Of a stretch of DNA of 64,000 nt, positions 7,641 through 16,195 are shown piece after piece (within the stretch, counting starts at the first letter, position 1; each line of letters opens with the position of its first letter). Source of the DNA: Quadrisphaera granulorum (GTDB lineage: Bacteria > Actinomycetota > Actinomycetes > Actinomycetales > Quadrisphaeraceae); the NCBI RefSeq assembly GCF_003149145.1, contig NZ_QGDQ01000001.1, forward strand, positions 248,001-312,000, in the 5' to 3' direction. The notes beneath the pieces were generated by a model that saw only the letters and a program-made list of their open reading frames with translations, had not been told where the DNA came from and made no database searches. Position numbers and translations under genes: made by a program.

Positions 7641-8565
7641 CGAGGTTCGGCGGCCGCTCCCCGCGGGCGAACGCCGCGACCTGCTCGGCCACTTGCGCCC
7701 ACGCCCGCTCGCCGGCTCCCTCGGTGTTCCCGGCGACGTGGGAGGTCAGCAGCAGACCCGGCGCGTCCCACAGGGGGTGGTCGGCGGGCAGCGGCTCGGG
7801 GTCGGTGACGTCGAGCGCCGCGAGCAGCCGCCCGCGCTGCAGCTCCGCAAGCAGCGCGGCGGTGTCCACGAGCGGCCCGCGCCCGGCGTTGACCACCAGC
7901 GCGCCGTCGGGCAGGGCGGCCAGCAGCTCGGCGTCCACCACGTGGTGCGTGGCGTCGGTAAGGGGCAGGACGACGACGAGCACGTCCGTCGAGCCCAGCA
8001 GCTCTTGCGCGGCCTCCATGCTCACCACGCCGTCGCGCGCCGTCCTCGCGGCCACCGTGACGGTCGCCCCGAAGGGCAGCAGCCGGGCCCGGACGTTCTC
8101 GCCGAGGTCGCCCGCGCCCAGGATCAGCACGTTCGAGCGCATCAGGGTGCGTGCCGTGCGACCGCCCCATCGGTGCTTGCGCTGCGCGTCGAGGTGCTCC
8201 GGCAGCAGCCGCAGCTGCGCCAGCACCGCCGCCAGCACCCACTCCGCCGTCGAGCCGCCGTGCGCGCCGCGGGCGGTGGCGATCGCCACTCCCTCGCGCA
8301 GGTCGCCCCACTGCTCGCTGCCCTGGCCCAGGCTCACGAGCAGGCGCAGGTCGGGCAGCTGCGCCACCTGGGCCAGCGCTGCTTCCACCTCGGCGGCCGA
8401 CTCCGCCGGGCCGACCACCAGCACCGACGCGCCGCGCGCGTGCTCCGGGACCTCGGCGTCGGGCGCCACGACGACCGTGCGTACCCCGGTGCCGGCCAGC
8501 GCAGCCACGCCCTCGGTCTCCGGCACGACGACGAGGGGCTGCTGCTCGCGGTTCTGCTGGGTCAT
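7633..8565 (-). CDS. D-isomer-specific 2-hydroxyacid dehydrogenase
   Basis: A 310-residue NAD(P)-dependent oxidoreductase of the formate/glycerate dehydrogenase fold. Visible: the Rossmann motif [10 protein letters not shown], the catalytic Arg in [14 protein letters not shown], the Asp/Glu segment [16 protein letters not shown], and the catalytic His in LTSHVAGNT. Substrate is probably a 2-keto/2-hydroxy acid such as glyoxylate, hydroxypyruvate or phosphoglycerate; not decidable here. The N-terminal lid is shorter than in SerA and there is no ACT domain, so it is not the serine pathway enzyme. Start ATG 8565 (MTQQNREQQ), 34 bases from the divergent prfB start. Confidence 0.85.
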   Translation of the reverse strand: MTQQNREQQPLVVVPETEGVAALAGTGVRTVVVAPDAEVPEHARGASVLVVGPAESAAEVEAALAQVAQLPDLRLLVSLGQGSEQWGDLREGVAIATARGAHGGSTAEWVLAAVLAQLRLLPEHLDAQRKHRWGGRTARTLMRSNVLILGAGDLGENVRARLLPFGATVTVAARTARDGVVSMEAAQELLGSTDVLVVVLPLTDATHHVVDAELLAALPDGALVVNAGRGPLVDTAALLAELQRGRLLAALDVTDPEPLPADHPLWDAPGLLLTSHVAGNTEGAGERAWAQVAEQVAAFARGERPPNLVR

Positions 8566-8599
8566 GGCCGCATCATCCGCCGTCGTAGTCTTGCCGGTC

Positions 8600-9739
8600 G
8601 TGGCAGCCGTCGACCTCCCCGCTGAGATCTCCTCCCTCCGCAGCACCTACCGCGCGGTCCGCGAGGTCAGCGACGTCGACGCCCTCAAGGCCACCGTCGC
8701 CAAGCTCACCGAGCAGGCCTCCGCCTCGGACCTGTGGGACGACGTCGACAACGCCCAGGCCGTCACGAGCAAGCTCTCCCACGCGCAGTCCGAGCTGGAG
8801 CGCCTCGAGAAGATGGGCGCCCGCATCGACGACCTCGAGACCCTCGTCGAGATGGCCGACGAGGCCGCCAACGAGGGCGACGCCGCCACTGCCGCAGAGA
8901 CCCGCGAAGAAGCCGAGCGCGAGCTGGTCTCCCTGCGCAAGGCGCTCTCGGAGCTCGAGGTCCGCACGCTGCTGTCCGGCGAGTACGACCAGCGCGAGGC
9001 CCTCGTGACCATCCGCGCCGAGGCCGGCGGTGTCGACGCCGCCGACTTCGCGGAGATGCTCCTGCGCATGTACCTGCGCTGGGCCGAGCGTCACGGTCAC
9101 AAGGCCGAGGTCATGGACACCTCCTACGCCGAAGAGGCGGGCATCAAGTCGGCCACCATGGCCGTCCACGCCCCCTACGCCTACGGCACGCTCTCGGTCG
9201 AGCAGGGCACGCACCGCCTCGTGCGCATCAGCCCGTTCGACAACCAGGGCCGCCGCCAGACCTCCTTCGCCGGTGTGGAGGTGCTCCCCGTCACCGAGGA
9301 GACCGACCACATCGAGATCCCCGAGAACGACCTCCGCGTCGACGTGTTCCGCTCCTCCGGCCCCGGTGGGCAGTCGGTGAACACCACCGACTCCGCGGTG
9401 CGCCTCACGCACATCCCCACCGGCATCGTCGTGAGCTGCCAGAACGAGAAGAGCCAGCTGCAGAACAAGGCCGCGGCGCTGCGCGTGCTCCAGGCGCGCC
9501 TGCTGGTCAAGGCCCGTGAGGAGCGCCAGGCCGAGCTCGACGCCCTCAAGGGCGACGACTCCGGCAGCTGGGGCAACCAGATGCGCTCCTACGTGCTCAA
9601 CCCGTACCAGATGGTCAAGGACCTGCGCACCGAGCACGAGGTCGGCAACCCCGCCTCGGTCTTCGACGGCGAGATCGATGACTTCCTGGAGTCGGGCATC
9701 CGCTGGCGCCGCCAGCGTGAGCGCGCTTCGGAGAACTGA
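8600..9739 (+). CDS. prfB: Peptide chain release factor 2 (RF2)
   Basis: A 379-residue class I release factor that reads UGA and UAA and triggers peptidyl-tRNA hydrolysis on the ribosome. The SPF tripeptide of the peptide anticodon is visible in [15 protein letters not shown], and the catalytic GGQ loop in [17 protein letters not shown]. Start GTG 8600, matching the usual RF2 N-terminus. Unlike E. coli prfB there is no in-frame UGA frameshift site near the 5' end, so the autoregulatory +1 shift is absent. It heads the conserved prfB-ftsE-ftsX-M23-smpB run. Three tandem TGA-bearing repeats cover the stop. Confidence 0.95.
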   Translation: MAAVDLPAEISSLRSTYRAVREVSDVDALKATVAKLTEQASASDLWDDVDNAQAVTSKLSHAQSELERLEKMGARIDDLETLVEMADEAANEGDAATAAETREEAERELVSLRKALSELEVRTLLSGEYDQREALVTIRAEAGGVDAADFAEMLLRMYLRWAERHGHKAEVMDTSYAEEAGIKSATMAVHAPYAYGTLSVEQGTHRLVRISPFDNQGRRQTSFAGVEVLPVTEETDHIEIPENDLRVDVFRSSGPGGQSVNTTDSAVRLTHIPTGIVVSCQNEKSQLQNKAAALRVLQARLLVKAREERQAELDALKGDDSGSWGNQMRSYVLNPYQMVKDLRTEHEVGNPASVFDGEIDDFLESGIRWRRQRERASEN

Positions 9740-9770
9740 CGGTCGCGACCTGACGGCCGCGACCTGACGG
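9736..9770 (+). repeat. Stop-codon tandem repeat at the end of prfB
   Basis: A 14-bp unit, CTGACGGYCGCGAC, occurs at 9736-9749 and 9750-9763, followed by a partial third copy (9764-9770). TGA falls at 9737 (the true stop), 9751 and 9765, i.e. offsets 14 and 28, which cover all three frames. Confidence 0.85.
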
Positions 9771-9877
9771 GGAGTCAGACGCGCCGGAGCGCGACACGCC
9801 GGGCGAGATGCCCGGGTTCGCCACCCTCACCTGCCTAGCCTCGGAGCTGAACCCCGCACCCGAGCTGGCAGGCGACT

Positions 9878-10645
9878 GTGATCCGTTTCGAATCCGTCTC
9901 CAAGGCCTACCCCCGCTCCCGGCGCCCGGCCCTGCACCGCGTGAACCTCGACGTGGAGCGCGGGGAGTTCGTCTTCCTCGTCGGCGCTTCCGGCTCCGGC
10001 AAGTCGACGCTGCTGCGCCTGGTGCTGCGTGAGGACGTCGCCACCCGCGGCCACGTGTACGTGGCCGGCCGTGACGTCGCCCGGTTGTCCAGCTGGAAGG
10101 TGCCGCACCTGCGCCGCCAGATGGGCGTGGTGTTCCAGGACTTCCGCCTGCTGCCGAGCAAGTCCGTCTTCGACAACGTGGCGTTCGCCCTGCAGGTGAT
10201 CGGCAAGAGCCGTCATCACATCGCGCAGGTGGTGCCCGAGACCCTGGAGCTGGTCGGGCTGGCCGGCAAGGAGCGGCGCCTGCCGCACGAGCTGTCCGGC
10301 GGTGAGCAGCAGCGCGTGGCGGTGGCCCGCGCCTTCGTCAACCGGCCGGCGATCCTCCTGGCGGACGAGCCCACCGGCAACCTCGACCCCGCGACGAGCG
10401 AGGGCATCATGAAGCTGCTGGAGCGGATCAACCGGACCGGCACCACCATCGTCATGGCCACGCACGACCACGGCCTGGTCGACGCGAGCAAGAAGCGCGT
10501 GGTGGAGCTCGAGGGCGGCGTCGTCGTCCGTGACGAGGCCGACGGCGGCTACGGCCTGGCGCCGGTCACGGGCATGATCAGCGCGCAGATGCCCGCGGTT
10601 CCGCCCGCCCAGGCGGCCGGCGAGCGCGAGGGGGCCCGCTGGTGA
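9878..10645 (+). CDS. ftsE: Cell division ATP-binding protein FtsE
   Basis: A 255-residue ABC ATPase of the FtsEX complex. Walker [10 protein letters not shown] at 36-44, Q-loop VFQDFRLL, signature [15 protein letters not shown], Walker [13 protein letters not shown] and switch His in MATHDH. It powers the FtsX membrane partner, which transmits the signal to periplasmic or cell-wall hydrolases during septation. The C-terminus extends ~30 residues beyond the common FtsE core with a Pro/Ala-rich tail. The ftsX start overlaps its stop (GTGA at 10642), so the two are coupled. The peptidase next door is the likely effector. Confidence 0.95.
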   Translation: MIRFESVSKAYPRSRRPALHRVNLDVERGEFVFLVGASGSGKSTLLRLVLREDVATRGHVYVAGRDVARLSSWKVPHLRRQMGVVFQDFRLLPSKSVFDNVAFALQVIGKSRHHIAQVVPETLELVGLAGKERRLPHELSGGEQQRVAVARAFVNRPAILLADEPTGNLDPATSEGIMKLLERINRTGTTIVMATHDHGLVDASKKRVVELEGGVVVRDEADGGYGLAPVTGMISAQMPAVPPAQAAGEREGARW

Positions 10646-11556
10646 ACGTCGGATTCCTCATCGGCGAGATCGCCTCCGGGCTGCGCCGCAACCTCGCCAT
10701 GGCCATCTCCGTGGTGCTGGTGACCTTCGTCTCCCTCGTCTTCGTCGGGGCCGGCGGCCTGCTGCAGCTGCAGGTGGCCCAGATGAAGGACTACTGGTAC
10801 GACCGCGTGCAGGTGTCCGTTTTCCTCTGCGCCAAGGACTCCGAGGCGCCCACCTGCACCAGCGGTGAGGTGACCGCCGCCCAGCGCGACGCGGTGCTCG
10901 CCGAGCTCCAGTCGCCCACGCTCGCGCCCTACGTCGAGTCGGTGCAGTTCGAGTCGAAGGCCGACGCCTTCAAGCGGTTCCAGGAGCAGTTCAAGGGCAC
11001 GGCCATCGCCGACTCCGCCACCGAGGACCAGCTCAACGAGTCCTACCGCGTCAAGCTCAAGGACCCCACCAAGTACGAGGTGGTCACGCAGTACTTCGCG
11101 GGGACGCCCGGCGTGGAGGAGGTGCAGGACCAGCGCCGCGTGCTCGACCCGTTCTTCACCGTGCTCAACGTGGCCACGGCGGTGGCCGGCGGCTTCGCCG
11201 TCGTCATGATCATCGCCGCAGCGCTGCTCATTGCCACGACCATCCGTCTGTCCGCCTTCAGCCGTCGCCGCGAGACGGGGATCATGCGCCTGGTCGGGGC
11301 GTCCAAGGTCGTCATCCAGCTGCCGTTCCTCCTCGAGGGGGTGCTCGCGTCGGTCGTCGGCGCGGGTCTGGCCGTGGGTGCGCTGTACGCCGCAGTGAGG
11401 TTCGGCGTGCAGGGCTGGCTCGTGGAGGCGCTGCCGCTGTTCGGCTACATCGGCACGCACCAGGTGTGGCTGGTCGCGCCGGTGCTGGTGGGCATCGCGG
11501 TGCTCCTGGCCGGGACCGCCTCGGTCACCACGCTGTCGCGCTACCTGCGCGTCTGA
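10642..11556 (+). CDS. ftsX: Cell division permease-like protein FtsX
   Basis: A 304-residue membrane protein with four TM segments: one near residues 20-45, then three in the C-terminal half after a large extracellular loop (~50-165). The loop holds two cysteines ([15 protein letters not shown]) that probably form a disulfide, as in mycobacterial FtsX. The C-terminal FtsX-type permease domain includes [20 protein letters not shown]. It couples FtsE ATP hydrolysis to activation of an extracellular coiled-coil peptidoglycan hydrolase. It starts with GTG overlapping ftsE and is followed 32 bases later by an M23 peptidase with exactly such a coiled coil. Confidence 0.94.
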   Translation: MNVGFLIGEIASGLRRNLAMAISVVLVTFVSLVFVGAGGLLQLQVAQMKDYWYDRVQVSVFLCAKDSEAPTCTSGEVTAAQRDAVLAELQSPTLAPYVESVQFESKADAFKRFQEQFKGTAIADSATEDQLNESYRVKLKDPTKYEVVTQYFAGTPGVEEVQDQRRVLDPFFTVLNVATAVAGGFAVVMIIAAALLIATTIRLSAFSRRRETGIMRLVGASKVVIQLPFLLEGVLASVVGAGLAVGALYAAVRFGVQGWLVEALPLFGYIGTHQVWLVAPVLVGIAVLLAGTASVTTLSRYLRV

Positions 11557-11588
11557 ACCGCGCCGTGGAGACGGTCCGGGGTTCAGGG

Positions 11589-12899
11589 ATGGGACGACGA
11601 CGACGGCTGTCGGCGTTCGCGCTGGCGATCGCCCTCGTGATGGGCGTCGCCGGGGTGGGGGAGAGCGCCCAGCCGGCCAGCGCGGACACCGTCGCCCAGC
11701 TGAAGGCCAAGCAGCAGGCCCTCAAGGACGCCCTGGCTCAGGCGCAGGAGGGGCTGGCCGACACCGGTGAGAAGGCCGAGAAGGCTGCCGCGGAGCTCGC
11801 CGACGTGCAGGCTCGCCAGCCCGCCGCGCAGGCGGCGCTCGTAACCGCGCAGGGCGAGGTACGGACCGCCCAGGACCGCGACGTCGAGCTCGCCGGTCAG
11901 CTCGCCGCCGCCGAGGCCGCCGAGCAGGTGGCTGTGCAGGAGCTGGCGCAGGGACAAGCCGACCTTGCTGACGCCGAGAAGCGCGTCTCGCGGTTGGTCT
12001 CCGCGACCTACCGCGGGGGTGGTGTCGACGCGGGGCTGGCCGCTGCCGTCATGGGCGGCGAGGGTCCCAGCGAGCTCGCTGACCGCCTGGCGCTCGTCGA
12101 CGCCGCGGCAAGGCTGCAGCAGGGCTCCACCGCCAAGCTTGCCCAGGTCCGCGCCGAGCAGCAGCACCGCGCCGACCGGCTCGAGGCGGTGCGCGTGCAG
12201 ATGGCTGACCTGCGCCAGCAGGCCGCCGACCAGCTCGTCGAGACGCAGCGCGTGCAGGCGCAGGCGCAGGCGGCCACGGACGAGCTCGCCGCGCTGGAGG
12301 TGACCAAGGAGCAGGCCCTCGCCGACATCGAGGCGCAGAAGAAGGTCTACCAGCAGCAGGTGGACCAGGCCCAGGCCGAGAGCGACGACATCGCCGCACA
12401 GCTGCGCGCCCGCGCCAAGGCCCGTGCCGGCAAGCCGTCGTCGGGCTCGTCGTCGGGAAGCTCAGGCGGTGGTGGTGGCGGTTCGGCGGCGCCCCAGCGC
12501 GGGCTGCTCGGCAACCCGCTGGCCTCGATGACCGTGACGTCGTCGTTCGGCTATCGGATCCACCCCGTCTACCACGTGCGCCGCTTGCACGCGGGCACGG
12601 ACCTGCGGGCCGCGTGCGGCACCCCGGTGTACGCCGCCGCCGACGGCGAGGTCGTGCGCGCGGGGCCCGGCACGGGCTACGGCAACATCCTCGTCATCGA
12701 CCACGGCACCATCGGCGGGCGCGACGTCGCGACGGCGTACGCCCACCTGTCGCGCTTCGCCGCGTCCGTCGGCAAGGACGTCAAGAAGGGCGACCTCGTG
12801 GCCTACTCCGGCAGCACCGGGGTCGGTACCGCCTGCCACCTGCACTTCGAAGTGCGCGTCGACGGGACACCGACGGACGCGATGGCCGGCTGGCTCTAG
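11589..12899 (+). CDS. Secreted coiled-coil M23 peptidase, probable FtsEX effector
   Basis: A 436-residue exported protein. A signal peptide (MGRRRRLSAFALAIALVMGV..., cleavage near the PASA site) is followed by a long Ala/Gln/Glu-rich coiled coil (~35-290), a Ser/Gly linker, and a C-terminal LytM/M23 zinc peptidase domain. The domain has the Zn ligands of HAGTDLRA (HxxxD) and HLHFEVRVDG (HxH), plus TAYAHLSR. Both zinc motifs are intact, so it should be an active endopeptidase, unlike inactive EnvC. Its position after ftsEX and its coiled coil match PcsB/EnvC/RipC-type partners gated by FtsX. Start ATG 11589; an upstream in-frame extension overlaps ftsX and is not protein-like. Confidence 0.9.
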   Translation: MGRRRRLSAFALAIALVMGVAGVGESAQPASADTVAQLKAKQQALKDALAQAQEGLADTGEKAEKAAAELADVQARQPAAQAALVTAQGEVRTAQDRDVELAGQLAAAEAAEQVAVQELAQGQADLADAEKRVSRLVSATYRGGGVDAGLAAAVMGGEGPSELADRLALVDAAARLQQGSTAKLAQVRAEQQHRADRLEAVRVQMADLRQQAADQLVETQRVQAQAQAATDELAALEVTKEQALADIEAQKKVYQQQVDQAQAESDDIAAQLRARAKARAGKPSSGSSSGSSGGGGGGSAAPQRGLLGNPLASMTVTSSFGYRIHPVYHVRRLHAGTDLRAACGTPVYAAADGEVVRAGPGTGYGNILVIDHGTIGGRDVATAYAHLSRFAASVGKDVKKGDLVAYSGSTGVGTACHLHFEVRVDGTPTDAMAGWL

Positions 12900-12934
12900 C
12901 GAGAAACCGGTGGCGCCGTCCGTAGACTGGACGG

Positions 12935-13477
12935 ATGGCCGGACGAGGAGGGCGCGGGGAGTGGCACGCGCCGCAGACCAACAAGCCCGTAGCCGCCACC
13001 GGCCGTGACACCACCACGCGCACGGTCGTGGCCTCCAACCGGCGCGCTCGGTTCGACTACGCCATCGAAGACGTCTTCGAGGCCGGCCTCGTGCTCACGG
13101 GCACCGAGGTGAAGTCGCTGCGGCTGGGCCGTGCGTCCCTGGTCGACGGCTTCGCCGAGGTGGAGCGCGGTGAGGCGTGGCTGGAGGCCGTGCACATCCC
13201 GGAGTACACGCAGGGCACGTGGACCAACCACGAGCCGCGCCGGCGCCGCAAGCTGCTGCTGCACGCGGCCGAGATCGACAAGCTCGCGCAGGCCGCCGGG
13301 CAGTCCGGGTACACGCTCATCCCGCTGCAGCTGTACTTCCGCGGGGGCCGCGCCAAGGTGGAGATCGGCGTGGCGAAGGGCAAGAAGACCTTCGACAAGC
13401 GCCAGGCGCTGCGCACCGCCACCGACGAGCGCGAGGCGCAGCGCGCCATGCGCACGCGCAGCCGCATCGGCGAGTAG
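12935..13477 (+). CDS. smpB: SsrA-binding protein SmpB
   Basis: A 180-residue RNA-binding beta-barrel protein that binds tmRNA and delivers it to stalled ribosomes. The core [41 protein letters not shown] and the C-terminal basic tail [13 protein letters not shown] are all characteristic. The N-terminus carries a ~25-residue low-complexity extension ahead of the core; a start closer to the core cannot be ruled out. It closes the prfB-ftsEX-M23-smpB run. In many relatives ssrA follows at once, but here ~3.3 kb of other sequence separates them. Confidence 0.95.
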   Translation: MAGRGGRGEWHAPQTNKPVAATGRDTTTRTVVASNRRARFDYAIEDVFEAGLVLTGTEVKSLRLGRASLVDGFAEVERGEAWLEAVHIPEYTQGTWTNHEPRRRRKLLLHAAEIDKLAQAAGQSGYTLIPLQLYFRGGRAKVEIGVAKGKKTFDKRQALRTATDEREAQRAMRTRSRIGE

Positions 13478-13708
13478 CCTCCCGCCGTCGTCGTCCCCCC
13501 GCGACGATCACGCGCCTCAGCGCCACGTCGTGTGGGTGCGTCGAGCGTTGCGGCGCGGACGAGCGCGATCGTCGCCCTTCCCCGATGACGATCATGCGCG
13601 TTCGCGCCACGTCTGGTGTGGGCGTCACTGGCGGGGGCGGGTCGTCGTCGTCCTGCTCTGAGGTCTTCGGGTCGCGGGGAAGTGCCACCCGGCGCAGGGT
13701 GGTGAGCC
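13478..13708. other. Intergenic, repeat-bearing gap between smpB and the oxidoreductase
   Basis: No ORF here has plausible protein character. The stretch holds two copies of the ~35-bp GCGACGATCATGCG element plus a partial inverted core (GCGATCGTCGCCC at 13565). No clear promoter was picked out. Confidence 0.6.
13501..13620 (+). repeat. GCGACGATCATGCG-family element, two direct copies
   Basis: Copies at 13501-13535 and 13584-13620. Both read (G)CGACGATCAYGCG, then ~6 variable bases, then GCGCCACGTC and a GT-rich end. The copies are 83 bases apart and lie entirely between smpB and the next gene. Four further copies follow within 2.5 kb. Confidence 0.75.
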
Positions 13709-14632
13709 GTGCGCGCTGTCTTCCACTCGTCCTACGGCGGTCCTGAGGTCCTGGAGGTCGGCGAGCAGCCCGACCCCGTGGTCGGCCCGGACTCCGTGCT
13801 CGTCCGCGTCAAGGCCGCCGGGGTGAACCCGGTCGACTTCAAGATCGGCGCCGGGTACCTCCAGGGTGCCTTCCCGTCGTTCCTGCCGACGATCGCCGGC
13901 TGGGATGCCGCGGGCGTCGTCGAGGCCGTCGGCCCCGCCGTCCACGACCTGGCCCCCGGTGACGAGGTGCTCGGCTACCTCCGCAAGGACTTCGTCCGGG
14001 ACGGCTGCTACGCCGAGCTCGTGGCCGGCAACGAGCGTCACTGGGCGCTGAAGCCGCCCGCGCTCTCGTGGGAGGTGGCGGGCGCGCTGCCCCTGGCCGG
14101 CCTCACGGCGCTGCAGTCGCTGGAGGCCGTGCGCGCGGGCTCGGGTGACACGGTGCTCGTGCACGCGGCGTCCGGCGGGGTCGGGCACCTCGCCGTCCAG
14201 ATCGCCAGGGCCCGCGGGGCGCGCGTCATCGGGACGGCGAGCGAACGCAACCACGACTTCGTCCGTTCCCTCGGTGCCGAGCCCGTGCTCTACGGCGACG
14301 GGCTCGTCGACGCCGTGCGTGCGCTCGCTCCCGAGGGCGTCGACGCCGCCGTCGACTACATCGGTGGTGATGCCATCCGGCAGTCCGCGGAGCTCGCGAA
14401 GGACCCGGCGCGGACGGCGTCCAACGTCGACCCGCAAGCCGTGGCGAAGGTCGGCGGCCTCTACTGCTTCGTCAAGCCTGACGCGGCGCAGCTGGCCCAG
14501 CTCGCGGCGCTCGTCGCCGACGGGGCGGTGCGCGTGGAGGTGCAGGAGGCGTTCCCGCTGGAGCGCGCCGCCGACGCGTGGAAGGCCCAGATGGACGGCC
14601 ACGTCCGCGGAAAGCTCGTCCTCACCGTCTGA
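13709..14632 (+). CDS. Zinc-independent MDR alcohol dehydrogenase / quinone oxidoreductase family protein
   Basis: A 307-residue NADP-dependent medium-chain reductase. The N-terminal GroES-like domain starts MRAVFHSSYGGPEVLEVGEQP and includes VKAAGVNPVDFKIGAG (Asn in place of the zinc-ligand Cys). The Rossmann fold carries VHAASGGVGHLAVQIARARGA with the AxxGxVG-type motif. This is the quinone-reductase/enoyl-reductase type without catalytic zinc. Likely substrate: an activated alkene or quinone; physiological role unknown. Start GTG 13709. The gene is bracketed by GCGACGATCATGCG repeats on both sides (two before, three after) in a segment that separates smpB from ssrA, so it looks like an accessory passenger. 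Confidence 0.85.
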   Translation: MRAVFHSSYGGPEVLEVGEQPDPVVGPDSVLVRVKAAGVNPVDFKIGAGYLQGAFPSFLPTIAGWDAAGVVEAVGPAVHDLAPGDEVLGYLRKDFVRDGCYAELVAGNERHWALKPPALSWEVAGALPLAGLTALQSLEAVRAGSGDTVLVHAASGGVGHLAVQIARARGARVIGTASERNHDFVRSLGAEPVLYGDGLVDAVRALAPEGVDAAVDYIGGDAIRQSAELAKDPARTASNVDPQAVAKVGGLYCFVKPDAAQLAQLAALVADGAVRVEVQEAFPLERAADAWKAQMDGHVRGKLVLTV

Positions 14633-14640
14633 GCACCTGC

Positions 14641-14670
14641 GGGTGTGGCGTGGATCCGCATGATCGTCGC
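14641..14670 (-). repeat. GCGACGATCATGCG-family element, inverted copy
   Basis: On the minus strand it reads GCGACGATCATGCGGATCC, then ACGCCACACCC. It faces the direct copies at 14728 and 14760, so the cores GCATGATCGTCGC (14658) and GCGACGATCATGC (14728) could form a cruciform or RNA stem after the oxidoreductase gene. Confidence 0.7.
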
Positions 14671-14727
14671 CAGGAGTGTGGCGGCTCGCCATTTCCCCTG
14701 AGGGAGCGGCGCGCCTCTCCCCTCCCC

Positions 14728-14794
14728 GCGACGATCATGCGCCTTCGCGTCACTTCTTCGCGACGATCATGCGGTTGAGCGTCACATCGGGTGG
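14728..14794 (+). repeat. GCGACGATCATGCG-family elements, two adjacent direct copies
   Basis: Copies at 14728-14753 and 14760-14794, starting 32 bases apart. Each has the 14-base core GCGACGATCATGCG, a variable stretch and GCGTCAC. The second continues to a GGTGGTGG end as in the 13584 copy. Confidence 0.75.
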
Positions 14795-15093
14795 TGGAAA
14801 ACCGCTGGCGGGCGGGGCTTCGTCGTCGTCATAGTGGTCGTGCTGCCCGACCAGCGGCGCCCCGGTGGATCACCGGTCGCGTCCCGCACCAGCGAGCAGC
14901 GCAGCACTCAGGATGCTGGCGCCTGTCACGCGCTGAGGTTCAACTCCTCTCTGGACGGCGGCCGGTGGCCCTGCCGTGCCCGCGAGGGCGCGGCACGCAG
15001 TGCTCGGACCTGTGCGCCTCGGCGCCCGTCCGGGCCGCGGGGCGCCGGTCGTTGTCGTGCTGCTCACGACGGCGACGGACGGAGGCGAGCAAC

Positions 15094-15768
15094 GTGTTCA
15101 TCAAGCACCTGGTGGTCCGCGAGGGCCGGAGGGCGGTGGTCCGCTACGACGGCCGCGTCGTCGCCGTCCTCGGTGCTGGCCGGCACCGGCTGCGGGGTCG
15201 TGCCTGGCGGCGCAGCGTCGATACCGTCGACGTCCGCGACCAGCTGCTCGTCCTCACCGGCCAGGAGCTGGCGGCGGCCGACGTCCCGGGTGTGCGCGTC
15301 AGCGCCTCCGCGCGCTGGACGGTCACCGACCCGGTCGCCTTCCTCGACGCGTCCGCGGACCCGGTCGCCGAGCTGCGGATGTCGCTGCAGCTCGCTGTCC
15401 GCGACTGGGCCGCGGCGGCCCCGCTCGCCGAGCTGCTCGCCGGTCGGGCGGCGGCGGCGCAGGTCCTGACCTCCCGGGTCGCGGTCGAGGGCGCCCGGCT
15501 GGGCATCACCGTGGCCGAGGCGTCGGTCCGTGACGTCAGCGTCCCGGGCGAGCTGCGCCGGGCGCTGCTTGCTACGGCCACCGCCGTCCAGGAGGGTCAG
15601 GCGGCCCTGGAGCGGGCGCGCGGTGAGGTGGCGGCCACGCGGGCGCTCGCCAACGCGGCGCGGATGCTCGCCGAGAACCCGGCGCTGCTGCAGCTCCGGA
15701 CGGTCCAGGAGGCGGCCAAGGGGATGGGCTCGAAGGTCGTCGTCCGCGTCGGCGATCCGATCTCCTGA
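15094..15768 (+). CDS. Minimal SPFH/band-7 domain protein
   Basis: A 224-residue protein made almost only of an SPFH (stomatin/slipin) domain: FIKHLVVREGRRAVVRYDGRVVAVLGAGRHRLRG, then VDVRDQLLVLTGQELAAADVPGVRVSASARWTVTDPVAFL, and the helix AVQEGQAALERARGEVAATRALANAARMLAENPALLQLR. The usual N-terminal membrane hairpin or anchor of slipins is missing, so it should be soluble or peripherally membrane-bound. SPFH proteins oligomerise into membrane scaffolds; partner unknown, and no NfeD gene lies beside it. Start GTG 15094 with GGAGG eight bases upstream. It is followed by degenerate tandem repeats and a strong hairpin. Confidence 0.8.
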   Translation: MFIKHLVVREGRRAVVRYDGRVVAVLGAGRHRLRGRAWRRSVDTVDVRDQLLVLTGQELAAADVPGVRVSASARWTVTDPVAFLDASADPVAELRMSLQLAVRDWAAAAPLAELLAGRAAAAQVLTSRVAVEGARLGITVAEASVRDVSVPGELRRALLATATAVQEGQAALERARGEVAATRALANAARMLAENPALLQLRTVQEAAKGMGSKVVVRVGDPIS

Positions 15769-15780
15769 CGCGCGCCCCCA

Positions 15781-15864
15781 GCCGGTGTGCAGACGGCCCC
15801 AGCCGGAGTGCAGACGGCCTCATCGATGCGCAGGTGGCCCCATCGATGCGCAGATGGCCCCATC
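15781..15864 (+). repeat. Degenerate ~20-bp tandem repeat array, four units
   Basis: Units share the pattern (CCGGN or CGA)TGYGCAGRYGGCCYCA: near 15783, 15804, 15825 and 15845. Units 1-2 form one subtype (GTGCAGACGGCC) and units 3-4 another (ATCGATGCGCAG.TGGCCCC). The last unit is followed by its own inverted copy, giving the hairpin 15845-15893. Confidence 0.7.
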
Positions 15865-15893
15865 CGCCTGGTCGATGGGGCCATCTGTGCATC
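15845..15893 (+). terminator. Strong hairpin, probable terminator of the SPFH gene
   Basis: 20-nt arms 15845-15864 and 15874-15893 (GATGCGCAGATGGCCCCATC and its inverse) match except for one G-T pair, with a 9-nt loop. The left arm is the last tandem repeat unit and the right arm an inverted copy of it. No U-tract follows. Confidence 0.7.
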
Positions 15894-15938
15894 CAAGGGG
15901 CGCTCTGCGCGGTCAGGTCGTCGCCGGCCCGTTAGACG

Positions 15939-15968
15939 GCGACGATCATGCGGCTGCGCACCACGTGG
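15939..15968 (+). repeat. GCGACGATCATGCG-family element, sixth copy
   Basis: Core GCGACGATCATGCGG followed by CTGCGCACCACGTGG. It is the last member of the cluster before ssrA. Confidence 0.7.
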
Positions 15969-16195
15969 CCGCGCCCGGTGGGGTACCTGAGGGCCGGTGG
16001 GCAGGTTCAGCGCCGGGTCAGGGCCCGGACGCGGACCTCAGCCTGCCCACCGGCGCTCAGCCTTCCCCGTCCGCAGCTCTGGGGGAGTGCGGTGGTGCCC
16101 CGCTGTCCGGATCGTGGCGATCGATCGGGCGCTGGAGCGGGCACCCCCGGGGAGATGGCGCTCAGATGCTTGATCGTGGCGGAGGTAGGGCGCGG

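Larger units (their letters stand above)
14633..15093. other. Non-coding 461-base gap with repeats and a long-range hairpin
   Basis: The open frames here translate to Arg-rich nonsense. The left part (14641-14794) holds three repeat elements. A hairpin with ~12-nt arms, 14802-14813 against 14845-14857 (CCGCTGGCGGGC with one bulge), encloses a 31-nt loop containing CATAGT, a possible -10. The remainder to 15080 shows no recognised motif. GGAGG at 15081 is the ribosome site of the next gene. A structured 5' leader or small RNA is possible but unproven. Confidence 0.5.
15769..16195. other. Non-coding 427-base gap after the SPFH gene
   Basis: Holds degenerate ~21-bp tandem repeats (15781-15864), a strong hairpin (15845-15893) and one GCGACGATCATGCG element (15939-15968). 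From 15970 to 16195 there are a few GATCGTGGCG-like words (16115, 16171) but no convincing ORF, promoter or RNA. Confidence 0.55.

Noticed and set aside
8600-8700. Programmed +1 frameshift site in prfB as in E. coli
   Set aside because: The reading frame is open from GTG 8600 with no in-frame TGA and no CTTTGA-type slippery site.
14935-14960. T-arm-like sequence (GAGGTTCAACTCCTC) suggesting a tRNA
   Set aside because: No matching acceptor, D or anticodon arms could be built around it, so it is treated as chance.
14791-15093. N-terminal extension of the SPFH protein from an upstream ATG
   Set aside because: The extra residues are Arg/Ser/Cys-rich without protein character, and GGAGG sits at the inner GTG 15094.
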